Of a DNA stretch of 64,000 bases, positions 55,854-64,000 are shown one piece after another; the stretch's first letter is position 1, and each line of letters opens with the position of its first letter. This DNA is from Streptomyces fragilis (GTDB lineage Bacteria > Actinomycetota > Actinomycetes > Streptomycetales > Streptomycetaceae). The notes beneath the pieces are model-generated. The model made no database searches and was not told where the DNA came from. It saw nothing but the letters and a program-made list of their open reading frames with translations. Location: NCBI RefSeq assembly GCF_003112515.1, contig NZ_BEVZ01000002.1, positions 62,001-126,000 on the forward strand, in the 5' to 3' direction. The translations under genes were made by a program, and so were the position numbers.

Positions 55854-56247
55854 CAGGCCCGTGGCTGTACGAAAGCGTGGATGGGCGGGGCTGCGAGGGT
55901 CGGCGTTGCGACCAGGGCTGCTGTGGTCGCGGGACGCAACTCGCCGCCTCATGTGAGGACGCCACTTCGGATGGTGACTCGCCCGCGTGTCCCTCCGAAG
56001 GGCATGGCTTTCCACATCGACGGTCCTGCGGCCTCAGCGCGGGCCGAGCAGACATGAGGGGGAACGGGCAGAGATGAAAGGGTGGATCGGGCCGGTGCTC
56101 TGCCACCCGGTTCTACCCGGACCCGTTCCATGGGGCGGGGCGTCATCACCCACGACCGCCTCTGCCAACGCGACGGGCCGACGGCCCGTGGCTGTTCCTC
56201 ACGGCCCTCGACCGGGGTGTGCCACGGGTCGTTCTCCGGGATGGCCG
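55854..56247. other. Intergenic region
   Basis: 394 bp downstream of arcC without a credible gene or terminator that I can identify; the next feature is an OsdR-like box. Confidence 0.4.
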
Positions 56248-56262
56248 GGACCCATGGCCCCT
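56248..56262 (+). promoter_or_regulatory. OsdR-like box before the PPOX-fold gene
   Basis: GGGACCCATGGCCCC matches the GGGACC-N3-GGCCC consensus in full and ends 73 bp before the ATG, the same range as at the first usp gene. Confidence 0.65.
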
Positions 56263-56335
56263 CACCTCCGGGCCTCACCTGGTCCAGGGTGGAAGGACGC
56301 GAAAATGCTGTACCAGGCGAAGGATGGGCTGGCTC

Positions 56336-56776
56336 ATGGACCCCAATGACGGTTTCCGCGAACTCGGGCGGCAGGAGTGTCTCCGGCTGATGGCCAAGGT
56401 GCCCGTCGGCCGCATCGTCTACACGTGCCAGGCCTTGCCCGCCGTGCTGCCGGTCAACTTCAGCCTGGATGGCGATGGCACGGTCCTGCTGTGCACCTCC
56501 GCGGTTTCGGAACTGGTCCGTGCGATCGACGGAGCGGTCGTCGCCTTCGAGGCCGACGACGTCGACGCAGTCCGGCAATCAGGCTGGAGCGTCGTCGTGA
56601 CGGGCTCGGCGTCGGTGGTGACCGACCCTGCCGAGCATGAGCGCCTCGCTCGCACGGGACCGGTCTCCTGGGTGCCCGCGTCGCAGGAGGTCTTCATCCG
56701 CATCGAGCCGGAGCTGGTCACCGGTCGCGAGGTCGTCGGCGGACGCAGCCTGTACGGCGTGGACCTCACTGCCTGA
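56336..56776 (+). CDS. Pyridoxamine 5'-phosphate oxidase-fold flavin protein
   Basis: 146 residues. Split-barrel features: ELGRQECLRLMAKVPVGRIV, LPAVLPVNFSLDGDGTVLLC (flavin phosphate site) and the later SWVPASQEVFIRIEPELVTG, as in actinobacterial DosR-regulon proteins of the Rv2005-linked/Rv3131-type neighbourhoods annotated as PPOX class. Probably binds FMN or F420; substrate unknown. ATG 56336 follows GAAGGA by 11 nt; ATG 56324 is an alternative. Confidence 0.87.
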   Translation: MDPNDGFRELGRQECLRLMAKVPVGRIVYTCQALPAVLPVNFSLDGDGTVLLCTSAVSELVRAIDGAVVAFEADDVDAVRQSGWSVVVTGSASVVTDPAEHERLARTGPVSWVPASQEVFIRIEPELVTGREVVGGRSLYGVDLTA

Positions 56777-57003
56777 ACGTCTCGTCCCTCCCGTTCCCCC
56801 ATCCGTCGGGGCACAGGGCCCACCGGCCAGACGAAGCGGGCCGGACGGCGTGCAGTCGGCTTCTGTCGGCCTCTGCCTGCGGCGTTCGCGGACGATGAGC
56901 ATTGTTCGTGAAAACGTCACCACATCCACGTCCACCCGACCGGCCGACCAGTGCGTTACTGCACTCGCCCCCTCCAGGGGGAGGAACGGACGGGAGCAGG
57001 GCA

Positions 57004-57838
57004 ATGACTGATGATCATGTGGTCGTCGGAATGGACGGCTCGCTGGTCGCGGTACGGGCGCTGGACTGGGCGCCCTGGACTGGGGCGCCGAGGAGGCGGT
57101 GCGCCGCGGCACCGCGCTGCGTATCGTCTACGCCGTGGTTGACCGCGCCGAGGAGGGCCGGTTCTGGCCCCGGCCGCCGAGCGGGTCCACGAACGCCACC
57201 TCGGTGCTGTTGGTGGAGACCAGCGCCGTGGAGGGCGGTGCCGTCGCAACACTGGCAGCGGGGAGCGAAGGCGTGGCCGTCACCGTCGTGGGCACCCGCG
57301 GGCTCGGCAGTGTCACCGGCTTACTGGCCGGCTCGGTGAGCCGGCGACTGGCCGCACGCGTGCACGGTCCGTTGGTGGTCGCCCGCGGTAGCCACTCCTT
57401 GCGAAAGGCAGCGCGAGGTGCTGCTCGGCCTGGGGGAGCGATGCCGACGAGGCCGCAGCCGCTGACGCCTTCGAGGAGGCGGCACGTGGCGGGCCCGGCT
57501 GCGCGTCCTGCACTCAGCGACGCACCGGCACATCACCCCCGAACTGCCGTCGCTGACTGCCGCGGCAAGTCCCGGCCAGGAGCGCCAGGCCCGCCACGAC
57601 CGGGCGGAAGAAGCCGTCCCACGGTTCAGCATCACCTGGCTGCGCGAGGCTGGCGGCCGCCAGCCGCACGGTCCGCACCGGTCCGGCCCATGCTCTGATG
57701 GAGGGCACCCACGAGGTCGGCGTCGTGGCCATCGGGACGCGGCAGCACGCGGGCCGGCTCAGTCCGTCGCTCGGCCCGGTCGCGGAGGTCCTGTTGCAGC
57801 ACGCCCACTGCCCCGTGCCGGTGCCGACGGCCCGTTGA
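57004..57838 (+). pseudogene. Universal stress protein pseudogene
   Basis: Begins MTDDHVVVGMDGSLVAVRALDWA, then a short duplication (CTGGACTGGG repeated within about 15 bp near 57061-57085) shifts the frame; the next part reads WGAEEAVRRGTALRIVYAVV and has the ATP motif GTRGLGSVTGLLAGS in another frame. The second domain shifts again and ends VLLQHAHCPVPVPTAR. At least two frameshifts, so inactive unless there are sequencing errors. Domain order is as in the intact usp genes. Confidence 0.87.
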
Positions 57839-57900
57839 CAGACCGCACGAGGCGGATGGCCCGGTCGACCCTGTCGGGGATCCGGCGAACGGGGGAAGGT

Positions 57901-57916
57901 GGGGACGTACGGACCC
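57901..57916 (+). promoter_or_regulatory. OsdR/DosR-like box before the phosphoketolase gene
   Basis: GGGGACGTACGGACCC, 43 bp before the start codon; it keeps the GGGAC half but differs in the other half from the GGCCC form. Confidence 0.4.
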
Positions 57917-57958
57917 GCATATACCTCTGACCGACCCCGATCCGGAAGGGAACCCAGG

Positions 57959-60343
57959 ATGTCCGTCGACCCGCAACAGGCGTCTGCCCCACTCACCGAC
58001 GACGAGCTGAGGACGCTGGACGCCCACTGGCGCGCCGCGAACTACCTGTCCGTCGGCCAGATCTACCTCATGGCCAACCCTCTGCTGACCGATCCGCTGC
58101 GCCCCGAGCACGTCAAGCCGCGCCTTCTCGGCCACTGGGGCACCTCACCCGGCCTGAACCTCGTGTACACCCACCTCAACCGCGTCATCCGGGCCCGTGA
58201 CCTGGACGCGCTGTGTATCTGGGGCCCCGGTCACGGCGGTCCCGCGGTGGTTGCGGGTTCATGGTTGGAGGGCTCGTACAGCGAGACGTATCCCGACATC
58301 ACCCGGGACGCGGCCGGCATGGCCCGCCTGTTCAAGCAGTTCTCGTTCCCCGGCGGCGTCCCCAGCCACGTCGCACCCGAGACCCCCGGCTCGATCCACG
58401 AGGGCGGCGAGCTTGGCTACTCACTCGCGCACGCCTACGGTGCCGCCTTGGACAATCCCGATCTGGTCGTGGCCTGCGTGATCGGCGACGGCGAGGCCGA
58501 GACGGGGCCGTTGGCGGCGTCCTGGCACTCCAACAAGTTCCTCGACCCCGTCCACGACGGCGCCGTCCTGCCGATTCTGCACCTCAACGGCTACAAGATC
58601 GCCAACCCCACGGTTCTCGCCCGGCTCCCGGAGCCCGAGCTCGACGAACTGCTCCGGGGCTACGGCCACGACCCCGTCCATGTCACCGGCGACGACCCGG
58701 CCTCCGTCCACCGAGCCATGGCGCAGGCCATGGACACCGCCCTGGACCGCATCGCCGCGATCCAGCGGGCCGCACGCGAGGACGGTACGACCGAGCGCCC
58801 CCGCTGGCCGGTGATCGTGCTGCGTACACCGAAGGGCTGGACGGGCCCGGCCCAGGTCGACGGGTTGCCGGTGGAGGGAACCTGGCGCTCCCACCAGGTC
58901 CCGCTGTCAGCCGTCCGCGACAACCCCGACCACCTGCGGGAGCTGGAGGCTTGGCTGCGCTCATACCGCCCTGAAGAACTGTTCGACGAGCACGGCAGCC
59001 CCCGCCCGGACGTCCTGGCCTGTGTCCCGGACGGCGCCCGCAGGCTCGGCGCCACCCCACACGCCAACGGCGGACTGCTGCTGCGTGAACTGCCCCTGCC
59101 GCCGCTGGAGCGCTACGCGGTCCCCGTCGACAAACCCGGAGCGACCCTGCACGAACCCACCCGCGTCCTCGGCGACCTGCTCGAAGACGTCATGCGAGGC
59201 ACCACCGACCGCCGCGACTTCCGCCTGGTAGGGCCGGACGAGACCGCCTCCAACCGGCTCCAGGCCGTCTACGGCGCCAGCGGCAAGGCATGGCAGGCGG
59301 AGACCCGGAACGTGGACGAGCACCTGGATCGTCACGGCCGGGTGATGGAGATCCTCTCCGAGCACACCTGCCAGGGTTGGCTGGAGGGCTATCTGCTGAC
59401 CGGCCGGCACGGGCTGTTCTCCTGCTACGAGGCGTTCGTACACATCGTCGATTCGATGGTCAACCAGCACATCAAGTGGCTGCGTGTGACCCGCCGCATG
59501 CCCTGGCGCGCTCCCATCGCCTCCCTCAACTACCTGCTGACCTCACACGTGTGGCGGCAGGACCACAACGGCTTCTCGCACCAGGACCCGGGCTTCGTCG
59601 ACCACATCCTCAACAAGAGCCCCGAGGTCGTCCGCGTCTACCTGCCGCCGGACGCCAACACCCTGCTGTCGGTGGCCGACCACGCGCTGCGCAGCAAGGA
59701 CTACGTCAACGTCATCGTCGCGGGCAAGCAGCCCTGCTTCGACTGGCTGACGATGGAGCAGGCCAAGGTCCACTGTGCGCGCGGCGCCGGGATCTGGGAA
59801 TGGGCCGGTACAGACAGCGGCGAGCGGGAGCCGGACGTGGTGCTCGCGGCCGCCGGAGATGTACCCACACAGGAGGTCTTGGCTGCCGCTCAGCTGCTGC
59901 GCACCCATCTGCCGGAACTGGCGGTGCGGGTGGTCAACGTCGTCGACATCGCCCGGCTCATGCCGAGTGAGGAACACCCTCACGGTATGACCGACTTCGA
60001 GTACGACGGCCTGTTCACCCCCGACCGGCCGGTGATCTTCGCGTACCACGGCTACCCGTGGCTGATCCACCGCCTGGCCTATCGCCGCACCGGCCACAAG
60101 CACCTGCACGTGCGTGGCTACAAGGAGATCGGGACCACGACCACGCCGTTCGACATGGTCGTCCGCAACGACCTCGACCGCTACCGCCTGGTCATGGACG
60201 TCATCGACCGTGTGCCCGGCCTCGCGGTGCGTGCTGCGGCTGTACGGCAGCGGATGGAGGATGCCCGCCTGCGCCACCACGAGTGGATCCGCATCCACGG
60301 CACCGACCTGCCTGAAGTCGCCGACTGGTCCTGGGACGGCTGA
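57959..60343 (+). CDS. xfp: Phosphoketolase (xylulose-5-P / fructose-6-P)
   Basis: 794 residues, the normal length. Signature regions: [77 protein letters not shown], and the thiamine-diphosphate site [14 protein letters not shown]...NKFL. It splits xylulose-5-phosphate (and often fructose-6-phosphate) to acetyl-phosphate, which can give ATP through acetate kinase without using NAD. No acetate kinase gene is present in the window. ATG 57959 follows GGAAGGGA. Confidence 0.97.
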   Translation: MSVDPQQASAPLTDDELRTLDAHWRAANYLSVGQIYLMANPLLTDPLRPEHVKPRLLGHWGTSPGLNLVYTHLNRVIRARDLDALCIWGPGHGGPAVVAGSWLEGSYSETYPDITRDAAGMARLFKQFSFPGGVPSHVAPETPGSIHEGGELGYSLAHAYGAALDNPDLVVACVIGDGEAETGPLAASWHSNKFLDPVHDGAVLPILHLNGYKIANPTVLARLPEPELDELLRGYGHDPVHVTGDDPASVHRAMAQAMDTALDRIAAIQRAAREDGTTERPRWPVIVLRTPKGWTGPAQVDGLPVEGTWRSHQVPLSAVRDNPDHLRELEAWLRSYRPEELFDEHGSPRPDVLACVPDGARRLGATPHANGGLLLRELPLPPLERYAVPVDKPGATLHEPTRVLGDLLEDVMRGTTDRRDFRLVGPDETASNRLQAVYGASGKAWQAETRNVDEHLDRHGRVMEILSEHTCQGWLEGYLLTGRHGLFSCYEAFVHIVDSMVNQHIKWLRVTRRMPWRAPIASLNYLLTSHVWRQDHNGFSHQDPGFVDHILNKSPEVVRVYLPPDANTLLSVADHALRSKDYVNVIVAGKQPCFDWLTMEQAKVHCARGAGIWEWAGTDSGEREPDVVLAAAGDVPTQEVLAAAQLLRTHLPELAVRVVNVVDIARLMPSEEHPHGMTDFEYDGLFTPDRPVIFAYHGYPWLIHRLAYRRTGHKHLHVRGYKEIGTTTTPFDMVVRNDLDRYRLVMDVIDRVPGLAVRAAAVRQRMEDARLRHHEWIRIHGTDLPEVADWSWDG

Positions 60344-60492
60344 CCGATGCCAACGGGCTTCGGACAGGGGGTCGTTCGCGCCGCTGTCCGGGGCCTTGCA
60401 GCCCCTCCGGCGGGCGCCGACGGCGCGGGATATTGAAGCCGCAACGAGCAGGACAACACCTCAGGCGCAGCTCCCTCGGAGGGATGGGCATC

Positions 60493-61109
60493 ATGGCAGT
60501 TCACGAGCATCCGCACCGCCATCTCGGATTCCGCTTCCCGTCGCGGCGCAGGGCCAGACGGCTCCCACCTCCGCGGATGAGGCGGCCGCCGCCGCGACCG
60601 CGACCAGCGCGTACGTGTTCGCCGGGCTCCGCCTGCTGGCCGGGTTCATCTTCCTGCGGGCGTTCCTGGACAAGACGTTCGGCTTCAGCTACGCCAGGCA
60701 GTCCGGCGAGGGCTGGATCGATGGCGGCTCGCCGACCAAGGGCTTCCTCAGCAGTGTCGCCGTTGGGCCGATGGAGTCCACCTTCCACGAGTGGGCGGGC
60801 ACCGCTTGGGCGGACTGGCTGTTCATGCTCGGCCTGGGCGGCATCGGCCTCGCCCTGATCGCGGGCGTCGGCCTGCGGCTCACCGCCGCTGCCGGCACCG
60901 CGATGATGGCGCTGATGTGGATCACGGAGTGGCCGCCGGCCAAGCACCTGTCCGACGGGTCGGCGAGCATGTCGACCAACCCGTTCGCCGACTACCGCCT
61001 CATCTACGCCGTCGTCCTGATCGCCCTCGCGGGTGCCGGTGCCACCTGGGGCCTGGGCCGGGCCTGGGCGCAGCTGCCCTTCGTCAGCCGCAACCGCTGG
61101 CTGCTCTGA
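60493..61109 (+). pseudogene. DoxX-like gene with an N-terminal frameshift
   Basis: Paralogue of the 47176 gene. From ATG 60493 the start reads MAVHEHPHRHLGFRFPSRRR, like MAVHQHTNGSAG of the paralogue, but the membrane part (AYVFAGLRLLAGFIFLRAFL, FGFSYARQSGEGWIDGGSPT) is in a different frame; the switch is near 60550. No good start codon opens the second frame close by. Either a one-base indel has broken it, or a sequencing error. GGGCC-rich palindrome GGGGCCTTGCAGCCCC (60390-60405) lies upstream. The body itself is intact. Confidence 0.75.
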
Positions 61110-61729
61110 GTCCCACACGCTCGTCGGACCAGGGCGCCTCCGTTCGTGGGCGGGGCGCCCCGGTCCGTTCGTGTCCCCTCCGGCCCGGTGAAACACTCGG
61201 CCCGACCGGGCCCAACGGCCCGGCAAGCGCGTGACGGATGGCGCGCCCCGGGTACGCCGGCAGTCCCTCCTCGCGGGCACCCGCGAGCGACGAGCCCCGA
61301 CAGTGGACAGTTCACCTGCACAGGTGAGGAAGAGACCGGCGGTGACAGCAACGATGGCAGCTGGACCCCGGGCGACGATCCAGGTATGCCGCGTAGCGAG
61401 GGACGGTCGGCCACGGCCTGGGCTCGGCCCTGCCCGTCGGCCTCCAGGCGGCCAGGACACCGGTGAGCCCCGCCGGACCGCGCCGAGAACGGCATCCGGC
61501 GTCCTCCGTTGTTTGGCGGGAACCCCTGGCGCTGGGGCGTCCGCCCCGCCCCGTGCCGGGCGCTCGGACGGCCGGGCACGGCACGGGAGACGGATGTGCC
61601 ACGGCGTCGTCGTTCCCTCAAGGCGCCCCCGGAGCTCCTGCCGCGGGAGCGGCCTGGCATGCCGTTCGAGCGAGGACGTCCGGTCCCGCCGCAACTCCCG
61701 CCCGGGCAGTGGCAACCATCCCGTGAGCT
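61110..61729. other. Intergenic region
   Basis: 620 bp without a convincing gene on either strand although several frames are open (a G+C effect). GGACCCCGGGCGAC (about 61364-61377) is a partial OsdR-like box. Confidence 0.4.
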
Positions 61730-61743
61730 GGGCCGATGGTCCC
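61730..61743 (-). promoter_or_regulatory. OsdR-like box before the nitroreductase gene
   Basis: GGGACCATCGGCCC on the minus strand matches the consensus fully; 93 bp before the ATG. Confidence 0.6.
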
Positions 61744-61836
61744 GCAGCGGTGCCCGGTCGCCCCTGTCGGACGAGGACCTCACGGGCAGACACTGAAGTC
61801 CGAGGGACTCCCGACACCGAAAGCGGGGAACCGCTC

Positions 61837-62829
61837 ATGCCCGTCACCGGCACACCCATCAGTCACTCCTCCGCCTACCTGGTCCGCGCGGCCGTGACCG
61901 CGCCGTCGCTCCACAACACCCAGCCCTGGCGCTTCGTCGCGGACGGCGACAGGGATCTCGAACTGCACGCGGACACCCGTCGCTGCCTGCCGCTCGCCGA
62001 CCCCCGCGGGCGGGAACTGCTGCTCGGCTGCGGGGCGGCCCTGTTCAACGTGCGGCTGGCCATGCTCCACCTCGGCTTCCGGCCCCTTGTGCGTGTTTTC
62101 CCCGACCTGCGGCAGCCCGCTCACCTCGCCACGGTCGCCTGGGGCGCCTACACCCGGCCCACAGCGGAGGAACAGCGCCTGTTCGACGCCTTGGGGCTGC
62201 GGCACACCGCGCACGGCCCGTTCCTGCCGGAGCCGTTGCCCGCCGGCCTCGTCGCCGCGTTGCGTGAGCAGGCCGACTGTGAAGGCGCCCGGCTGCACGT
62301 CGTGGGGGACGCTGTGGACCGCCGCCTGGTGGCCGCGCTGGTACGTGCGGGGGAGGACACCCACCGGGCCGACGAACGGTTCGCCGCCGAACAGGCGGGA
62401 TGGGCCTGGCAGCCCGTGCGGCCGAGGCGTGACGGGGTGCCGGCCGACGCCGGCGTGCGTCACCCCGACGCGACCGCTCTCGCCGGTCGCGACTACGCCA
62501 GTCTGGCCGGCGCGAGCCCTCGGCATCCCCGGCCCTGGTCAGCGCGGACGGGTGAGGTGGTCCTGCTGGCCACCGATCGGGACGACCCGTCCACCTGGCT
62601 GACGGCCGGACAGGCCCTTCAGCGGATGCTGCTGCACGCGGCAGGACTCGGCGTGATGGCGGCCTTCCACACCCAGCCCTTGGAGGTGCCGGAACTGCGG
62701 GAACGCGTCCGGCGGACGCTCACCGCCGGGCAGTACCCGCAGGTCATCCTCCGCCTGGGACACCCGCCGTACGTGCGTTCCACGCCGCGCCGGGGCCTGG
62801 CAGAGGTACTCGCCAGTGCTCGGGTGTGA
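61837..62829 (+). CDS. Acg-like nitroreductase family protein
   Basis: 330 residues. The N-terminal pattern AYLVRAAVTAPSLHNTQPWRF and DTRRCLPLADPRGRELLLGCGAALFN is that of the mycobacterial Acg (Rv2032) family, flavin-dependent or flavin-storing nitroreductase-like proteins of the DosR regulon. Later regions: GEVVLLATDRDDPSTWLTAGQALQRMLLHAAGLGV and PQVILRLGHPP. Probably binds FMN; Acg is thought to sequester it. GGGGAA precedes ATG 61837. The frame is open for 600 bases upstream but lacks family residues there. Confidence 0.92.
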   Translation: MPVTGTPISHSSAYLVRAAVTAPSLHNTQPWRFVADGDRDLELHADTRRCLPLADPRGRELLLGCGAALFNVRLAMLHLGFRPLVRVFPDLRQPAHLATVAWGAYTRPTAEEQRLFDALGLRHTAHGPFLPEPLPAGLVAALREQADCEGARLHVVGDAVDRRLVAALVRAGEDTHRADERFAAEQAGWAWQPVRPRRDGVPADAGVRHPDATALAGRDYASLAGASPRHPRPWSARTGEVVLLATDRDDPSTWLTAGQALQRMLLHAAGLGVMAAFHTQPLEVPELRERVRRTLTAGQYPQVILRLGHPPYVRSTPRRGLAEVLASARV

Positions 62830-62840
62830 GGGACCTGGCC

Positions 62841-62900
62841 CACTGCGCACGGAGGCCGGGCGGAACCCGCGAAGGGGCCGCCCGGCCTCCGTGCGCGGTG
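62841..62900. terminator. Bidirectional terminator
   Basis: Inverted repeat with 23-bp arms (62841-62863 and 62878-62900; core GCGCACGGAGGCCGGGCGG), one G-T pair, 14-nt loop, between convergent nitroreductase and adhE. Confidence 0.88.
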
Positions 62901-62947
62901 GGAACGCAGAGCCGGGCCGGCAGTAGCCGGCCCGGCAGCACGCGCCG

Positions 62948-64000
62948 TCAGCCGTAGTAGGCGGCGCGCATGAGCGCCTGCATGTCGTCCAGCATCGGCA
63001 TGCGCGGGTTGGCCGGCGCGCACTGGTCCTCGTAGGCGTTCAGCGCCTGCTGCGGCAGAGCCGCCAGGAACGTCTCCTCGTCGACCCCGAGCGACCTGAA
63101 CGTCGGCTCGATGCCGACGGCCTCGCGCAGCCGCTCGACGGCCACGGCGAGGGACTCCACGCCCTCGGCCGCGGTGGCGGCCGGCAGTCCGAGCGCCCGC
63201 GCGATCTCCTGGAAGCGCTCGGGCGCCCGGTAGCTCTCGTACTTCGGCCACCCGGTGAGCTTCGCCGGCACCGTGCCGTTGTAGCGGATCACGTGGGGCA
63301 GCAGCACCGCGTTGGTTCGGCCGTGCGCGATGTGGAAGGTGGCGCCGAGCGTGTGCGACATGGCGTGCACGATGCCGAGGAAGGCGTTGCCGAAGGCCAT
63401 GCCCGCGATGGTGCCGGCGTTGTGCATCTTCTCGCGGGCCTCCGGGGCGCCGTCACGGTCGTTCACCGCGGCCTCGATGTTCCGGAAGATCAGCCGGATC
63501 GCGTGCAGGGCGAGCCCGTCGGTGAAGTCGTTGGCGTAGACGGAGACGTATGCCTCGATCGCGTGGGTGAGGGCGTCGAAGCCGCTGTCCGCGGCGAGCG
63601 CCGGCGGCAGCGCCGCGGTGAGCATCGGGTCGACGATGGCGACGCTCGGGGTGAGCGCGTAGTCGGCCAGCGGATACTTCTTGCCGGTGGCCGGGTCGGA
63701 GATGACGGCGAACGGGGTGACCTCGGCGCCGGTGCCCGAGGTGGTCGGCACGCACACCAGCCGGGCCAGTCGGCCCAGCTCCGGGAAGCGGAAGGCGCGC
63801 TTGCGGATGTCGGAGAACTTCTGCCGCATGTCCGCGAAGTCGACGTCCACGCCGGCCGCGTGCTGCTCGTACAGCAGCCACATCACCTTCGCGGCGTCCA
63901 TCGGGGAGCCGCCGCCAAGGGCGATGATGGTGTCCGGGCGGAAGTCGCCCATCAGACGGGCGCCGTCGCGCACCGAGTCGATGCTGGGCTCCGGCTGGAC
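62948..64000 (-). CDS. adhE: Bifunctional aldehyde/alcohol dehydrogenase AdhE, C-terminal part
   Basis: 350 residues to the window edge; the gene continues beyond it. This is the iron-dependent alcohol dehydrogenase half: IIALGGGSPMDAAKVMWLLYE (NAD site), PTTSGTGAEVTPFAVISD, DSGFDALTHAIEAYVS and FLGIVHAMSHTLGATFHIAHG with the iron-binding His residues. The ending NPRMPMLDDMQALMRAAYYG is that of AdhE rather than of single-domain alcohol dehydrogenases, so an acetaldehyde-CoA dehydrogenase half is expected outside. It turns acetyl-CoA to ethanol and regenerates NAD. Confidence 0.9.
   Translation of the reverse strand, partial: VQPEPSIDSVRDGARLMGDFRPDTIIALGGGSPMDAAKVMWLLYEQHAAGVDVDFADMRQKFSDIRKRAFRFPELGRLARLVCVPTTSGTGAEVTPFAVISDPATGKKYPLADYALTPSVAIVDPMLTAALPPALAADSGFDALTHAIEAYVSVYANDFTDGLALHAIRLIFRNIEAAVNDRDGAPEAREKMHNAGTIAGMAFGNAFLGIVHAMSHTLGATFHIAHGRTNAVLLPHVIRYNGTVPAKLTGWPKYESYRAPERFQEIARALGLPAATAAEGVESLAVAVERLREAVGIEPTFRSLGVDEETFLAALPQQALNAYEDQCAPANPRMPMLDDMQALMRAAYYG

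Noticed and set aside
56808..56821. GGGGCACAGGGCCC as another OsdR-like box
   Set aside because: One base short of the consensus spacing and nearly 200 bp from the pseudogene start.
61231..61836. 200-residue N-terminal extension of the nitroreductase
   Set aside because: Arg/Pro-rich, no family similarity, contains a regulator-like box; the conserved domain begins right after ATG 61837.

Overview
The window looks like about 64 kb of a Streptomyces-type actinobacterial chromosome. The evidence is very high G+C with strong third-position bias, recognisable WhiH (sporulation regulator) and HrdB (principal sigma factor) genes in tandem, a ParE/ParC topoisomerase IV pair, and many start codons preceded by a TANNNT -10 box only 6-7 nt away (leaderless genes). 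No tRNA, rRNA, CRISPR array or intact prophage was seen.

The first two thirds (1-44000) is core chromosome. In order it holds: the 3' part of B12-dependent ribonucleotide reductase (nrdJ); TerD, histidine-phosphatase and ADP-ribosylglycohydrolase genes; RNase HII; a RecQ helicase with a phosphoribosyltransferase-like tail; DUF4192; an NrtR-like Nudix regulator; a one-piece ABC exporter with a degenerate ATPase; whiH; hrdB ending in a 25-bp perfect hairpin; a trypsin-like protease; parE; a DUF485/acetate-type symporter pair; an iron-box-controlled sucrase/ferredoxin-like gene; a CobW GTPase; parC; two M16 proteases; an M23 endopeptidase behind a c-di-AMP (ydaO-type) riboswitch; a GntR regulator; HPr (ptsH); a Pat-type acetyltransferase/acyl-CoA synthetase; DUF5998; an alkaline-phosphatase-superfamily enzyme; and thymidine kinase (tdk).

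The core ends in a scar. The native 5' end of tdk (17 codons) is followed by about 125 bp of foreign-looking DNA and then a second, synonymously recoded, lower-GC 5' end fused to the rest of tdk. This is what a deleted integrative element would leave. Downstream are coding fragments and a small CTAG-flanked inverted-repeat element (MITE).

From 44870 to the end lies an accessory island resembling the mycobacterial DosR / Streptomyces OsdR dormancy (hypoxia, redox) regulon. It has a DevR-like response regulator, three intact universal stress proteins plus one broken copy, two DoxX-like membrane proteins (one frameshifted), AdhP, a CBS-BON protein, a flavodoxin-like protein, carbamate kinase, a PPOX-fold flavin protein, phosphoketolase, an Acg-like nitroreductase and the C-terminal half of AdhE. 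A GGGACC-N3-GGCCC-like motif recurs before these genes, and four copies are stacked at exactly 21-bp spacing before the first usp gene. Together the genes suggest oxygen-limited survival: acetyl-phosphate from phosphoketolase, ATP from carbamoyl-phosphate, NADH disposal through AdhE/AdhP, and stress proteins. No sensor kinase and no acetate kinase lie in the window. The island also carries decayed genes: an IS5-type transposase, an XRE-regulator start and a USP pseudogene.
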